Below, in pieces: positions 8,184 to 16,664 of a stretch of DNA of 64,000 bases. Source of the stretch: Polyangiaceae bacterium. Lineage in GTDB: Bacteria; Myxococcota_A; Polyangia; Polyangiales; Polyangiaceae. The number at the start of each line of letters is the position of its first letter. The stretch's first letter is position 1. A program made the translations under genes and the position numbers. The notes under the pieces were generated by a model, which saw nothing but the letters and a program-made list of their open reading frames with translations, ran no database searches and was not told the origin of the DNA. The stretch lies in NCBI GenBank assembly GCA_016712345.1, contig JADJRH010000011.1, forward strand, positions 4,402,001-4,466,000, in the 5' to 3' direction.

Positions 8184-10388
8184 ATGAAACTTGTTTCCCT
8201 TGCTCTACCCTTGATTCTACTCGCAGCCTGCACACCGGCGGAGACACCGCCTCCGAAAGATCCGGTATTGCCACCCGCCACCGCACCCACTCAATCCGCT
8301 TCTACAATGACCGCGCCGCCCAAAATCCTACCCTACCCCGCCACGCGCAAAGAAGACGTAAAAGACACGCTTTTTGGCACTGTAGTGGCCGACCCTTACA
8401 GGTGGCTTGAAGAGGGGAAAAAAGACGAAGTCCAGTCTTGGATGAATCAAGAGGACGCTCTCGCAAGAGCCGAACTGGCGAAGCTGCCGGAACGGGACGC
8501 TATTGCCAAGCGGCTGAAAGAGTTGTTTTACGTCGACTCGATCTCCCCACCGAGGCACCGGGGTGAACGGTACTTTTATACTCGCCGTCATGCCGACAAA
8601 GAAAAGAGCGTTGTCTACTGGAAAGAGAAAAAAGACGGCAAAGAGCAGGTGTTGCTCGACCCGAACACATGGTCAAAAGACGGCTCTGTGTCCCTCGGTG
8701 GATGGCGCGTTTCGTGGGACGGGAAAACCGTTGCGTACACCGTGAAGCAAAACGCCGCGGATGAAGCGTCGCTCGTGATCATGGATGTGGCGACCGGGGC
8801 AAAGCGGGAAAACGAGATTATCCTGGGAGCCAAATACGCGGATGCGTCGTGGACACCAAAAGGGGACGGGTTTTATTACACCTGGGTTCCAACCGACTCG
8901 AAGATCAAAGACAGCGATAGGCCGGGGTTCGCCGAGGTAAGGTTTCACAAGCTCGGCGACGATCCGGCCAAAGACAAGGTGATCCGCGAACGGACGAATG
9001 ACCCGACAACGTTTATTTGGGCCGACATTTCAATTGACGGTCATTGGCTCATTCTGAATTTGAGTCACGGTTGGACATCAAATGATGTCTATTACAAAGA
9101 TGCCCGAGACGAAAAAGCGGCATTTTTGCCGCTTGCCAAAGATCTACCCGCTCACTTTTGGGTAGAGGCTCACAAAGACAAGTTTTACGTGCTCACCGAC
9201 CATGAGGCACCCAACTGGAAGCTCATGTTGGTAGACCCCAAAAAACCCGATCTGAAAAACTGGAAAACCATTGTCCCGGAGCGGAAAGACGCTTCGGTGG
9301 ACGTATCAAACGGCGTTTCGATTTTGGGCGGAAAACTCGCTGTAAGTTACCTGAAAAACGCCACCAGTTTGCTTGAGATGTTTGATCTGACTGGTAAGAA
9401 ATCGGCGACGGTGGCTCTCCCCGGAGTTGGGAGTATGAGTGGGCCGATTGGCAGGCCGGACGAAGACGAAGCGTATTTCGTTTATGATTCATTCACAACG
9501 CCGTGGGAAGTGTATTCGCTGTCGATGAAAACGGCGAAAACGGCCCTGTACGCCAAAGTGAATGTGCCTTTAGACCCAAGCCCGTTTACCGTGGAACAGA
9601 CGTTTTATACTTCAAAAGACGGCACCAGAGTCAGCATGTTTGTTGTCCACAAAAAGGACATTAAAAAAGACGGGAGTCACCGCGCAATCCTCTACGGGTA
9701 CGGCGGGTTTCAGTCGTCCGAAACAAGCACGTTCATCGCGAGCATCTACCCATGGCTTGAGCGGGGTGGAATTTATGCCGTTCCCAACCTGCGGGGCGGA
9801 TCTGAATATGGTGAGGCTTGGCACAAAGACGGAATGCTGCACAAGAAGCAAAACGTTTTTGATGATTTTATCGCGGCGGCCGAGCACCTTTTTAAAGAGG
9901 GGTACACCAAACCTGAACGATTGGCGATTGCCGGCGGGTCGAACGGCGGGCTTCTCGTGGGCGCCGCAATGACTCAAAAACCCGAATATTACGCAGCCGT
10001 TTTGTGTTCGGTGCCGCTCCTTGACATGGTTCGCTACCACCTTTTCGGATCTGGAAAAACGTGGATCAGCGAGTATGGTTCGGCGGATAAAGAAGAGGAC
10101 TTTAAGGCTCTATACGCCTATTCGCCCTACCATCACGTGAAGCCGGCCACCAAATACCCGGCGCTTCTCATGCTGTCCGCCGACAGCGATGATAGGGTAG
10201 ATCCGCTGCACGCGCGAAAGTTCGTGGCGCAAATTCAGGAGCACTCCGTGGGTGGACCGGCCCTCTTGCGCATTGAACGAAACAGCGGGCACGGGGGCGC
10301 CGACATGCTCAAAGCTGAAGTTGAAAAGGGCGCCGATCGCTACGCATTTGCTCTCTACCATACGCGTGCCGACAAGCCGGCTCCATGA
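8184..10388 (+). CDS. Prolyl oligopeptidase family lipoprotein (S9A)
   Basis: This serine peptidase cleaves after proline in short peptides. The N-terminus is a lipoprotein signal with lipobox LLAAC (C16), so the enzyme is probably anchored in the periplasm or outer membrane. The propeller domain begins with the family's YPATRKEDVKDTLFG and DPYRWLEE. The C-terminal hydrolase has nucleophile S586 in GGSNGGLL, the acid in DSDDRVDP and the histidine in SGHGGADM. Length is 734 aa, normal for the family plus signal. The ATG at 8184 is chosen because the signal peptide starts there; the frame upstream overlaps the previous gene. It converges on the next gene with a 4-bp gap. Confidence 0.93.
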   Translation: MKLVSLALPLILLAACTPAETPPPKDPVLPPATAPTQSASTMTAPPKILPYPATRKEDVKDTLFGTVVADPYRWLEEGKKDEVQSWMNQEDALARAELAKLPERDAIAKRLKELFYVDSISPPRHRGERYFYTRRHADKEKSVVYWKEKKDGKEQVLLDPNTWSKDGSVSLGGWRVSWDGKTVAYTVKQNAADEASLVIMDVATGAKRENEIILGAKYADASWTPKGDGFYYTWVPTDSKIKDSDRPGFAEVRFHKLGDDPAKDKVIRERTNDPTTFIWADISIDGHWLILNLSHGWTSNDVYYKDARDEKAAFLPLAKDLPAHFWVEAHKDKFYVLTDHEAPNWKLMLVDPKKPDLKNWKTIVPERKDASVDVSNGVSILGGKLAVSYLKNATSLLEMFDLTGKKSATVALPGVGSMSGPIGRPDEDEAYFVYDSFTTPWEVYSLSMKTAKTALYAKVNVPLDPSPFTVEQTFYTSKDGTRVSMFVVHKKDIKKDGSHRAILYGYGGFQSSETSTFIASIYPWLERGGIYAVPNLRGGSEYGEAWHKDGMLHKKQNVFDDFIAAAEHLFKEGYTKPERLAIAGGSNGGLLVGAAMTQKPEYYAAVLCSVPLLDMVRYHLFGSGKTWISEYGSADKEEDFKALYAYSPYHHVKPATKYPALLMLSADSDDRVDPLHARKFVAQIQEHSVGGPALLRIERNSGHGGADMLKAEVEKGADRYAFALYHTRADKPAP

Positions 10389-10392
10389 GCAG

Positions 10393-10851
10393 TCAGGTTT
10401 CGGCGGGCGGCGGCGGTTCGTGTGATTCACGGTGTTTTTCTTCAGTATCGCCCTGAAGTTTTTCACCTACCCATGCCCCGCCGAGAGCCATTACAAAGCC
10501 GACGCTGGTGGTGATGAGAGCGCCGATGAGCCAGTCAAGTACAGTGATATTCTTACCATCCACCGCTTGAAATCCGAGGAGCGCAAAACGTCCTGCCGCA
10601 ATGGCAGCGGCGATGGCCGGTTCTTTGATTGTTTCACCGGGGCTACCCAAACCAATGAGTGCGCCGCCGATAAAAAAGGCTCCAAACGCAATGATGCCCA
10701 CAAAAATAAGGGGGCCCGCCGCACCCGGAAACGCGTTGATAAGCTGACTCTTTACCGGGTTGGCCAAGAGGGCCTGCATGAGCAGGTTGAGGAAAAAGAT
10801 GACCTCCGCGCCGATGAGAACCCACTTGTACGAAATCGTTTTCTTACTCAT
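10393..10851 (-). CDS. Hypothetical inner-membrane protein
   Basis: The product has 152 aa and about four hydrophobic segments: residues 9-30, 45-68, a weaker helix around 76-95, and 104-128. The loop GSPGETIKEPAIAAAIAA lies between the second and third. The tail is short, polar and proline-rich (ESHEPPPPAET). I do not know a function for this family. The gene ends 4 bp from the end of the convergent peptidase gene. No partner gene is adjacent on the same strand within 90 bp. Confidence 0.6.
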   Translation of the reverse strand: MSKKTISYKWVLIGAEVIFFLNLLMQALLANPVKSQLINAFPGAAGPLIFVGIIAFGAFFIGGALIGLGSPGETIKEPAIAAAIAAGRFALLGFQAVDGKNITVLDWLIGALITTSVGFVMALGGAWVGEKLQGDTEEKHRESHEPPPPAET

Positions 10852-10944
10852 CGGAAGATCCTCGACTGTGACCCCTTCGCATTCTGGGTACGCGGCCTTT
10901 GCGAACGTGTCAACGTTGCGCGAAAGTCACGCGAATAATCCGGG

Positions 10945-12135
10945 TTACAGTGACTCAGGTTGTTTTGTTTGCGCGGCACAGCTTTGGACATGTTTGAGAA
11001 GAAGGGCCACCCGCTCATCCACAGCTGCAATGTGGGGTGGGGTTAGAACGGTTGGAAGTGGATCGCGCGCCACACTTCTCTCAAGTTGCGCTCCGAGGCG
11101 ATCGGAAGCGGGTTTGTTTGGACCGACTTTGCGCAGCGCGGAGACGGTTTCGGCTTTGAATCGGCAGTTTTTTTTCAGCCTGTCCGCCGTGGTGATCTTG
11201 AGTTCCAACCGGTTTTTTCCAAACGCGGCGCCCTGATCCAAAAAGATAAGTGGACCACCTTTTCCAAGCCGAAGAATGTTGCCGCCGGAGTAGCGATCGG
11301 GATTATCAACCAGAAAGTCGAAGACGATGAGATCGCTGCGTTCACCGAGTTTTTGAAGGTCTTCGGGCGGCGGCGGGTTGGGGCTCAACAGCAACGCGAG
11401 ATAGGGCGCGTCCGGCTCTTCTTCAACAAGCGGAGCGGTATGCCACGCGATCATCGCAGCTTGCACCTGACCGTCGCGCACAACAAGCAGACGATCAAAT
11501 CGATCGATAAACGCAGCGTCCGCACCACCGGCAACCAAAGCACTGCGCAACGCTGCAGCGTCAAACGAGCGACCAATCACGGGCGCGGTGCGCCCAAACC
11601 CAACCAATCGATCAGCGTGATACGAGGCGATCTCAGCACGTGGATCGCTTGGATGACCTGTTTGTTCGGGTTTCACGGCGGCTTTTTTTCCATCGGCGAA
11701 TCGAACGCGAAACGTGACCGACGAGCCGCCTCGATTGGGCGTGACCTCAACAATCTCCGCGGTGCCAAGTCGAAGCAGGTGTTCACCATCGAGCGCAACG
11801 TCGATTGGCCCCCCGAAGCCGGCGCCTTTTCCACTGACCGGATGAGGCGGATTGTTGGCGAGGTCGGAAACAACAGTGCTCGGCGAGGCTTGAAAAATAG
11901 GCTGTTTTGCGATCGCGGAAGCGACGGCGGTGGGGGCGGACCGAGCGGGCGTGGACACCGCGCTCGATGAGGTGGACACCGCGGAGGTCGACGCTGCCAC
12001 GGTGGATGCCGACGGAGCCGGTTTCGCGGGCTCGGCGGAACCTTGCCGGCACGCCTGAAGCAGAAGGGCGAACGCGATGGAGGCGTATCGGTAGTGCGAT
12101 CCACACAATGGAGGCAAACGGCGGGGACGAAGCAC
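10945..12135 (-). CDS. Lipoprotein with a FAM20/four-jointed-like kinase domain
   Basis: The 396-aa product has a short signal with lipobox LLQAC (C29), a Ser/Thr/Ala-rich linker to about residue 85, and a conserved domain (100-396). In that domain I see the landmarks of secretory-pathway FAM20C/Fj kinases: a lysine in KAAVKPE (K155), a glutamate in RAEIASYHADRLVGF (E168), the catalytic-loop-like FDFLVDNPDRYSGGN (D273, D280, N286), and IFLDQGAAFG (D300) in place of DFG. In eukaryotes such kinases phosphorylate secreted proteins or glycans. An extracytoplasmic kinase is therefore predicted, with substrate unknown. The start is GTG at 12135, overlapping the divergent NodB gene start by 28 bp; a later start is possible. 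Confidence 0.65.
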   Translation of the reverse strand: MLRPRRLPPLCGSHYRYASIAFALLLQACRQGSAEPAKPAPSASTVAASTSAVSTSSSAVSTPARSAPTAVASAIAKQPIFQASPSTVVSDLANNPPHPVSGKGAGFGGPIDVALDGEHLLRLGTAEIVEVTPNRGGSSVTFRVRFADGKKAAVKPEQTGHPSDPRAEIASYHADRLVGFGRTAPVIGRSFDAAALRSALVAGGADAAFIDRFDRLLVVRDGQVQAAMIAWHTAPLVEEEPDAPYLALLLSPNPPPPEDLQKLGERSDLIVFDFLVDNPDRYSGGNILRLGKGGPLIFLDQGAAFGKNRLELKITTADRLKKNCRFKAETVSALRKVGPNKPASDRLGAQLERSVARDPLPTVLTPPHIAAVDERVALLLKHVQSCAAQTKQPESL

Positions 12136-12845
12136 GGCCTCATGCTGGCGTTACAAAGGTGGTGACACAAGGGCGACCATCGTATTTTGGCCGCGTGCAG
12201 CGCCGCGCGAGAGCGAAATGGATCGGAGCATTGGCTCTCGGCGTTGCGCTCGCCGCGGCGTTTGTCGTTGTGAAGGGTCTTGTGTACACACAAGCCGCCG
12301 AATCCCCGGTGCAAGGCGCCCCGGCGACAGCGACCAGTGGGACAAATGAGTCGGCAGCGTCCGATTCCTCCGCTGGAAACGAAACGGCGACGGACAGTCC
12401 AAGCGCTGAACCGGGGGGCGATCCTTCGTCACAAGGGTCTGCACGGGATGCAGCAGGCGCCACAGCGGGAGGCGATCCCGCGTTGGGACATGCTCCAAAA
12501 GTTTTGGCCACCGAACCTTCGGGTGTACACATTCCGTTGGATGCTCAGGTGGTTGTGCATTTTGATCGGGATGTGAAACCCGGCGAAGTTTCGCTTTTGA
12601 TCGACCCCGTGATTGAAGGGAAGACCCGTTGGCTCAGCCCTCAAACATTGGTGTTTGCGCCGGTGCGGTGGTCGGACGGGAAGAAGCACCACGTGCGCGT
12701 GCTCGGCGTCGATCCGCCCACATTCGAGTTTGAGTTCTCCACGATGTCGCCGCCGCCCGAACGCATTGAACCGGGACGCGGCGAGCGAATTCTCTTTACG
12801 TTCGACGACGGCTCAAGAGACTCGGCGCCGGTGATCGAGATCTAG
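12108..12845 (+). pseudogene. NodB polysaccharide deacetylase, N-terminal part up to an in-frame TAG
   Basis: The frame starts at ATG 12108, or at a GTG near 12159. It encodes a membrane anchor (about residues 40-63), a disordered Ser/Ala/Gly linker, and a bacterial Ig-like (SbsA-type) domain beginning PKVLATEPSGVHIPLDAQ. The first NodB motif, ILFTFDDGSRD, carries the catalytic and metal-binding aspartates. Translation then meets TAG at 12843-12845. The same frame continues without any shift into the rest of the deacetylase domain. Either the gene is a recent nonsense pseudogene, the stop is read through, or there is a base-calling error. Confidence 0.75.
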
Positions 12846-13349
12846 GATTGGCTCAAAAAAGAGGGGATTGTCGCTATTTTTTTTCCAACCGGAAAATGGG
12901 CTGAAACGCACCCGCGACTTGTGGAGCGAATGGTCAGCGAGGGACATCGGATCTGCAATCACACGTACAGTCATCCCAATCTCAAGGCTCCCAACTTGAG
13001 CGACGCCGATGTGATTCGTGAAATTAAAATGGGAGCGGGCGCCGGCCAATGTTCGCTGTTTCGACCACCGATGCGAGCGACCGACGCTCGTGTGGAGCGC
13101 ATTGTTCGCGAACTTGGATACATGCTGTATCTATGGGATATCGATAGCCGCGATTGGGAGGGCATCCCGGCCGAAGACATGGTGAACCGCGTCCTGCGGC
13201 GAGCGTACCCCGGCGCGGTGGTTCTATTTCATCTGCACGCGCCGGAAACTCCAAAGGCGCTTCCGATCCTGATCAAGAAGCTGCGCAAAGCCGGATATGT
13301 GATCGGTGAAGGAGACGGCGACGCAGGCGCACCGAACGCGCCGAACTAA
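12846..13349 (+). pseudogene. NodB polysaccharide deacetylase, C-terminal part after the TAG
   Basis: This continues the previous frame directly: GAT TGG CTC follows the TAG and gives DWLKKEGIVAIFFPTGKWAE, the expected second strand and helix of the fold. The metal motif HTYSH is intact, as are FRPPMR (usually RPPYG), the LWDIDSRDW segment and the VLFHLHA histidine strand. The only ATG that could restart it (12921) lies after a conserved strand, so an independent product would be incomplete. The family removes N-acetyl groups from chitin-like or peptidoglycan sugars outside the cell. Its end overlaps the convergent pgl gene by 4 bp. Confidence 0.75.
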
Positions 13350-14068
13350 GGAGCGGCGGCTCTATCGAGGATCCACACAACGCGGCCCTTGGCTTGTTGG
13401 ATGATCCGCGAGGGCACGGCGTCGAGCGAGCCGGGGCTTTGCGCTTCAATGAGTACACTTCGCTTTTTTGCGCCCTTGGCCAGCACGAGCACGAGGCCGG
13501 CTTCACAGAGCACGGGCGCCGATAAGGTGAGGCGTGCTTCGAGATTTTTTTGAGGCTGCGCGGGCACGTTCACAACCAGCCGATCGGTAACGTGAACCGA
13601 GGACATTCCCGGAAAGAGTGATGCCGTGTGTCCGTCGTCGCCGATGCCGAGCGTCATCACGTCAAATCGAACGGCCAACGCAACTCCAAAGCTCGCTCGC
13701 AACAGGCGTTCGTAGTCGCGGGCCGCGGCTTCGAGATCCGTCGATTCACCCGTCATGCGGTGTACCTTTCCAGCCGAAAGGGGCGCTCGATCCAAACCGA
13801 GGTCGGCGCACGCAGCGCGGTAGTTGGAGCGATCGCTCGAAGGTGGAACCGCTCGTTCGTCCACCCAAAACCACTCCACTCGATCCCACGAAAGGTTGTA
13901 CGCCGCGAGGAGCCGATACGCCTCGCCGGGGGTGGTGCCACCCGACAACGCCACGCGCGCAACACCGCGCTCGCGAACGGCGTCGGCGATGGCTCGGCCC
14001 ATTAGCTCGGCGGCAAAATGGGCAAGCTCGGCATCATTTTCGGCGATGAGCGTTTCGTTCGCGGACAT
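13346..14068 (-). CDS. pgl: 6-phosphogluconolactonase
   Basis: Pgl hydrolyses 6-phosphogluconolactone to 6-phosphogluconate, between the Zwf and Gnd steps. The product is 240 aa and shows the DevB/Pgl motifs LSGGTTPGEAY, FWVDERAVPP and LGIGDDGHTASLFPG (about residue 140). The start is ATG at 14068, sharing one base with the opcA stop (TGATG), so it is translationally coupled. A GTG 18 nt upstream is a less likely start. It is the last gene of the gnd-zwf-opcA-pgl operon. Confidence 0.93.
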   Translation of the reverse strand: MSANETLIAENDAELAHFAAELMGRAIADAVRERGVARVALSGGTTPGEAYRLLAAYNLSWDRVEWFWVDERAVPPSSDRSNYRAACADLGLDRAPLSAGKVHRMTGESTDLEAAARDYERLLRASFGVALAVRFDVMTLGIGDDGHTASLFPGMSSVHVTDRLVVNVPAQPQKNLEARLTLSAPVLCEAGLVLVLAKGAKKRSVLIEAQSPGSLDAVPSRIIQQAKGRVVWILDRAAAP

Positions 14069-15126
14069 CACGCGGCCTGCTCCCACTGAGCCGCCGCGAG
14101 GAGTACATCTCGCGTCACGCGATCGCCCTCTTTGGAGTCAATCGCCTTCACCAAGACCCAGGTTTCATCTTTGAAGCCGAGCGCGTGCTCACGGTCGGCG
14201 TTAATGGCACCTCGCATTTTCCAGCGCGCCGCGGCCGAACCGTCGATGCGATCCAGCGAACAGTCGAGCGATTCGCCATTGAGTACACAACGAACCGAAA
14301 CGCCGGTGGGCTGATGGGAGGAAACGCCTTCGCGATCGTCGTCGCCGACAACGAGATCAACCAACTCGCCCCGGGCGTCGCGTGCCGCGCCGCGCCCGAC
14401 GAACGTCCATCCGAGACGCGACGCGAACCAGCCGAACATCAATGCCGCCGGATCACAGGCGGCTGACGAATGCTGCCGCGGACGATGGACTTCAACCCGC
14501 CGGATGTCGGCGAGGGCGCCCTGTGAGCCGTCAAAAAAACGAGCAACGAGTTCACGCCAGGCAAACGTGCGGACCATGCCGCGATCGGCGATAGGACACG
14601 GCGCCGTCCGCGCAAGGGCCGCGAGAGTGGACGACGACAATTTGCCAGAGTCGACAACCAATCGATCAAACTTGCCGGCTACCGCGTCGACAAGCGGCTG
14701 CGGCGCGCCGGCTCCAACCTCCACGACCGTGGGAAGCTCGGCGAGCGCGAGGGTGCGAACGACCGATCCGGCACGCGACGCGGCCACGGCGCCGAATGTG
14801 AGATCCACGCGGTCGTAACACACCGGCACTGCTCCATCGATGCGGCACACGGCATGGATCTCAGGAACGAGATCCCACGCTGCGATGCGCCCGCTCATGG
14901 TGAGCAGCAATGTGCGGCCGCCGTGCGAGTCGCTGAGTTTTTCGGCAGCTTCCCGATACGCCGGAGCGTCTTGAGGGGCGCACAAAATGACGTAGTTGAG
15001 TGTGGACGCGCGCACTTTCGCCGGCCCCTCGGCCGCGTCGGGCGACGACCAAAACGCCGCAAGTTCCGATTCGGCGCGTGCGACGGCTTCACTCACCGCC
15101 CCCGACGTGGAGCCGAGCGCACTCAC
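14068..15126 (-). CDS. opcA: Glucose-6-phosphate dehydrogenase assembly protein OpcA
   Basis: OpcA is known from cyanobacteria and actinobacteria as an allosteric or assembly factor for glucose-6-phosphate dehydrogenase. This 352-aa protein has the family pattern: an N-terminal mixed alpha/beta half with STLNYVILCAP and GRTLLLTMSG, then DRVDLTFGAVA, LPTVVEVG and FAWRELVARFFDGSQ. The start is GTG at 15126, overlapping the zwf stop in a GTGA junction, with GGAGG seven bases before it. The longer upstream frame to 15258 lies inside zwf and is rejected. Position directly after zwf fits a partner of that enzyme. Confidence 0.85.
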   Translation of the reverse strand: MSALGSTSGAVSEAVARAESELAAFWSSPDAAEGPAKVRASTLNYVILCAPQDAPAYREAAEKLSDSHGGRTLLLTMSGRIAAWDLVPEIHAVCRIDGAVPVCYDRVDLTFGAVAASRAGSVVRTLALAELPTVVEVGAGAPQPLVDAVAGKFDRLVVDSGKLSSSTLAALARTAPCPIADRGMVRTFAWRELVARFFDGSQGALADIRRVEVHRPRQHSSAACDPAALMFGWFASRLGWTFVGRGAARDARGELVDLVVGDDDREGVSSHQPTGVSVRCVLNGESLDCSLDRIDGSAAARWKMRGAINADREHALGFKDETWVLVKAIDSKEGDRVTRDVLLAAAQWEQAA

Positions 15127-16658
15127 GGTTTCCTCCAAGCGTCGCCGACTCGAAGAATCTTGTCGGCGTCCGCGGGGCCCCAGGATCCGGATTCGTACGA
15201 GGCCACCGGAGCGTTCTGCTCGTGCCATCCGCGCAGGATCGGATCGATAAACGACCACTGCGCCTCAACCTCGTCGGCGCGCGTGAACAACGTGGCGTCG
15301 CCGCGCATCGCGTCGACGATGAGACGCTCGTACGCCTCGGGGGCACTGGTGCCAAACGCCGCACCATAGCGAAAGTCCATGGTCACATCGCGCATGGCGA
15401 TCCCACCGCCCGGAACTTTGGTAGCGAAACGAAGAGAGATTCCTTCATCGGGTTGAATGCGCATGACAAGCGCGTTCGGCTCGTCCGTTGCGCCGGGCGC
15501 GGAGCGAAAAAGCCCGTGCGGAAGCGGCTTGAAATGCAGCACCACCTCGGCGAGCCGGCGCGCGAGGCGCTTTCCACTTCGGAGATAAAAAGGCACGCCG
15601 CCCCAGCGCCAACTTTCAACGGCCATGCGCATTGCCACGAACGTTTCGGTGGTGGAGTCTTTGGCAACATCGGGTTCGTTGAGATACCCCGGCACTTTGT
15701 CGCCGCGAACCGTTCCCGCAGCGTATTGAGCGCGCACCGTGCGAGCCAAAACGTCGCGCCCCGTGATCGGTTTGAGTGTACGCAACACTTTTACTTTTTC
15801 GTCGCGAACACTGTCCGCATCCCATGACGCAGGCGGCTCCATGGCAACAAGCGTCAGCAATTGAAGCGCGTGGTTTTGAACGATGTCGCGCGTGATGCCG
15901 GTCTTTTCGTAGAACTTGCCGCGCCCCTCGACACCGATGTCTTCGGCCACGGTGATCTGCACGTAGCTCACGTGTTGACGCGACCAAATCGGTTCAAAAA
16001 GCGCATTTCCAAAGCGAAAAACAAGGAGGTTCTGAACCGTCTCTTTCCCGAGATAGTGGTCAATTCGGTAGATTTGGTTCTCGGCGAGCTGCGACGAGAG
16101 TTCACGGTTGAGCGCGCGCGCGCTCTCCAGATCTTCACCGAATGGCTTTTCAACAACCACGCGTTGAAAGGGAGCATCAGCCGCGAACGACGGCGGCTGA
16201 ACCAAGCCCGACTCCCGAAGGCCTCGAACGATCGCCGGCACCTGATCGGGCCCCACCGCGAGATAGAACACGCGACTGTGTTGTGTACCCCGCGTTGCGT
16301 CGAGCTGCGCCAGCGCCTCTTTGAGCGAAGCGAACGTGGCAGGGTCGGCAAAGTCGCCCTGAACGTACGAAAGCCCTGCCGCGAGGTCGCGCCACGCGGC
16401 TTCATCGAGCGGCTTGCGTCGTGAGAAGCGACTCACGTCCGCACGCATCTCCGCTTCAAAATCGGGCTTTGGTCGCCGCGCAACGCCAATCACCCCGAAC
16501 CCCGTTGGCAGAAGTCGCGAGAGCGCGAGGTTGTACACAGCGGGCATAAGCTTGCGCTTGGTGAGATCTCCCGATGCGCCGAACATCACGAACGCGCACG
16601 GCGGCGTGCTCTGATCGGATCCAAGCCCTTCGCGCAACGGATTGGGGGATGTCGTCAT
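15123..16658 (-). CDS. zwf: Glucose-6-phosphate 1-dehydrogenase
   Basis: Zwf oxidises glucose 6-phosphate to the lactone while making NADPH, the entry step of the oxidative pentose-phosphate pathway. The nucleotide loop GASGDLTKRK is at residues 27-36. The substrate/catalytic motif RIDHYLGKE is at 198-206, with H201 and K205. VVVEKPFG and the C-terminal half are also typical. Length is 511 aa, as usual. It begins 6 nt after the gnd stop and is followed by an overlapping opcA. Confidence 0.96.
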   Translation of the reverse strand: MTTSPNPLREGLGSDQSTPPCAFVMFGASGDLTKRKLMPAVYNLALSRLLPTGFGVIGVARRPKPDFEAEMRADVSRFSRRKPLDEAAWRDLAAGLSYVQGDFADPATFASLKEALAQLDATRGTQHSRVFYLAVGPDQVPAIVRGLRESGLVQPPSFAADAPFQRVVVEKPFGEDLESARALNRELSSQLAENQIYRIDHYLGKETVQNLLVFRFGNALFEPIWSRQHVSYVQITVAEDIGVEGRGKFYEKTGITRDIVQNHALQLLTLVAMEPPASWDADSVRDEKVKVLRTLKPITGRDVLARTVRAQYAAGTVRGDKVPGYLNEPDVAKDSTTETFVAMRMAVESWRWGGVPFYLRSGKRLARRLAEVVLHFKPLPHGLFRSAPGATDEPNALVMRIQPDEGISLRFATKVPGGGIAMRDVTMDFRYGAAFGTSAPEAYERLIVDAMRGDATLFTRADEVEAQWSFIDPILRGWHEQNAPVASYESGSWGPADADKILRVGDAWRKP

Positions 16659-16664
16659 AGTGGT

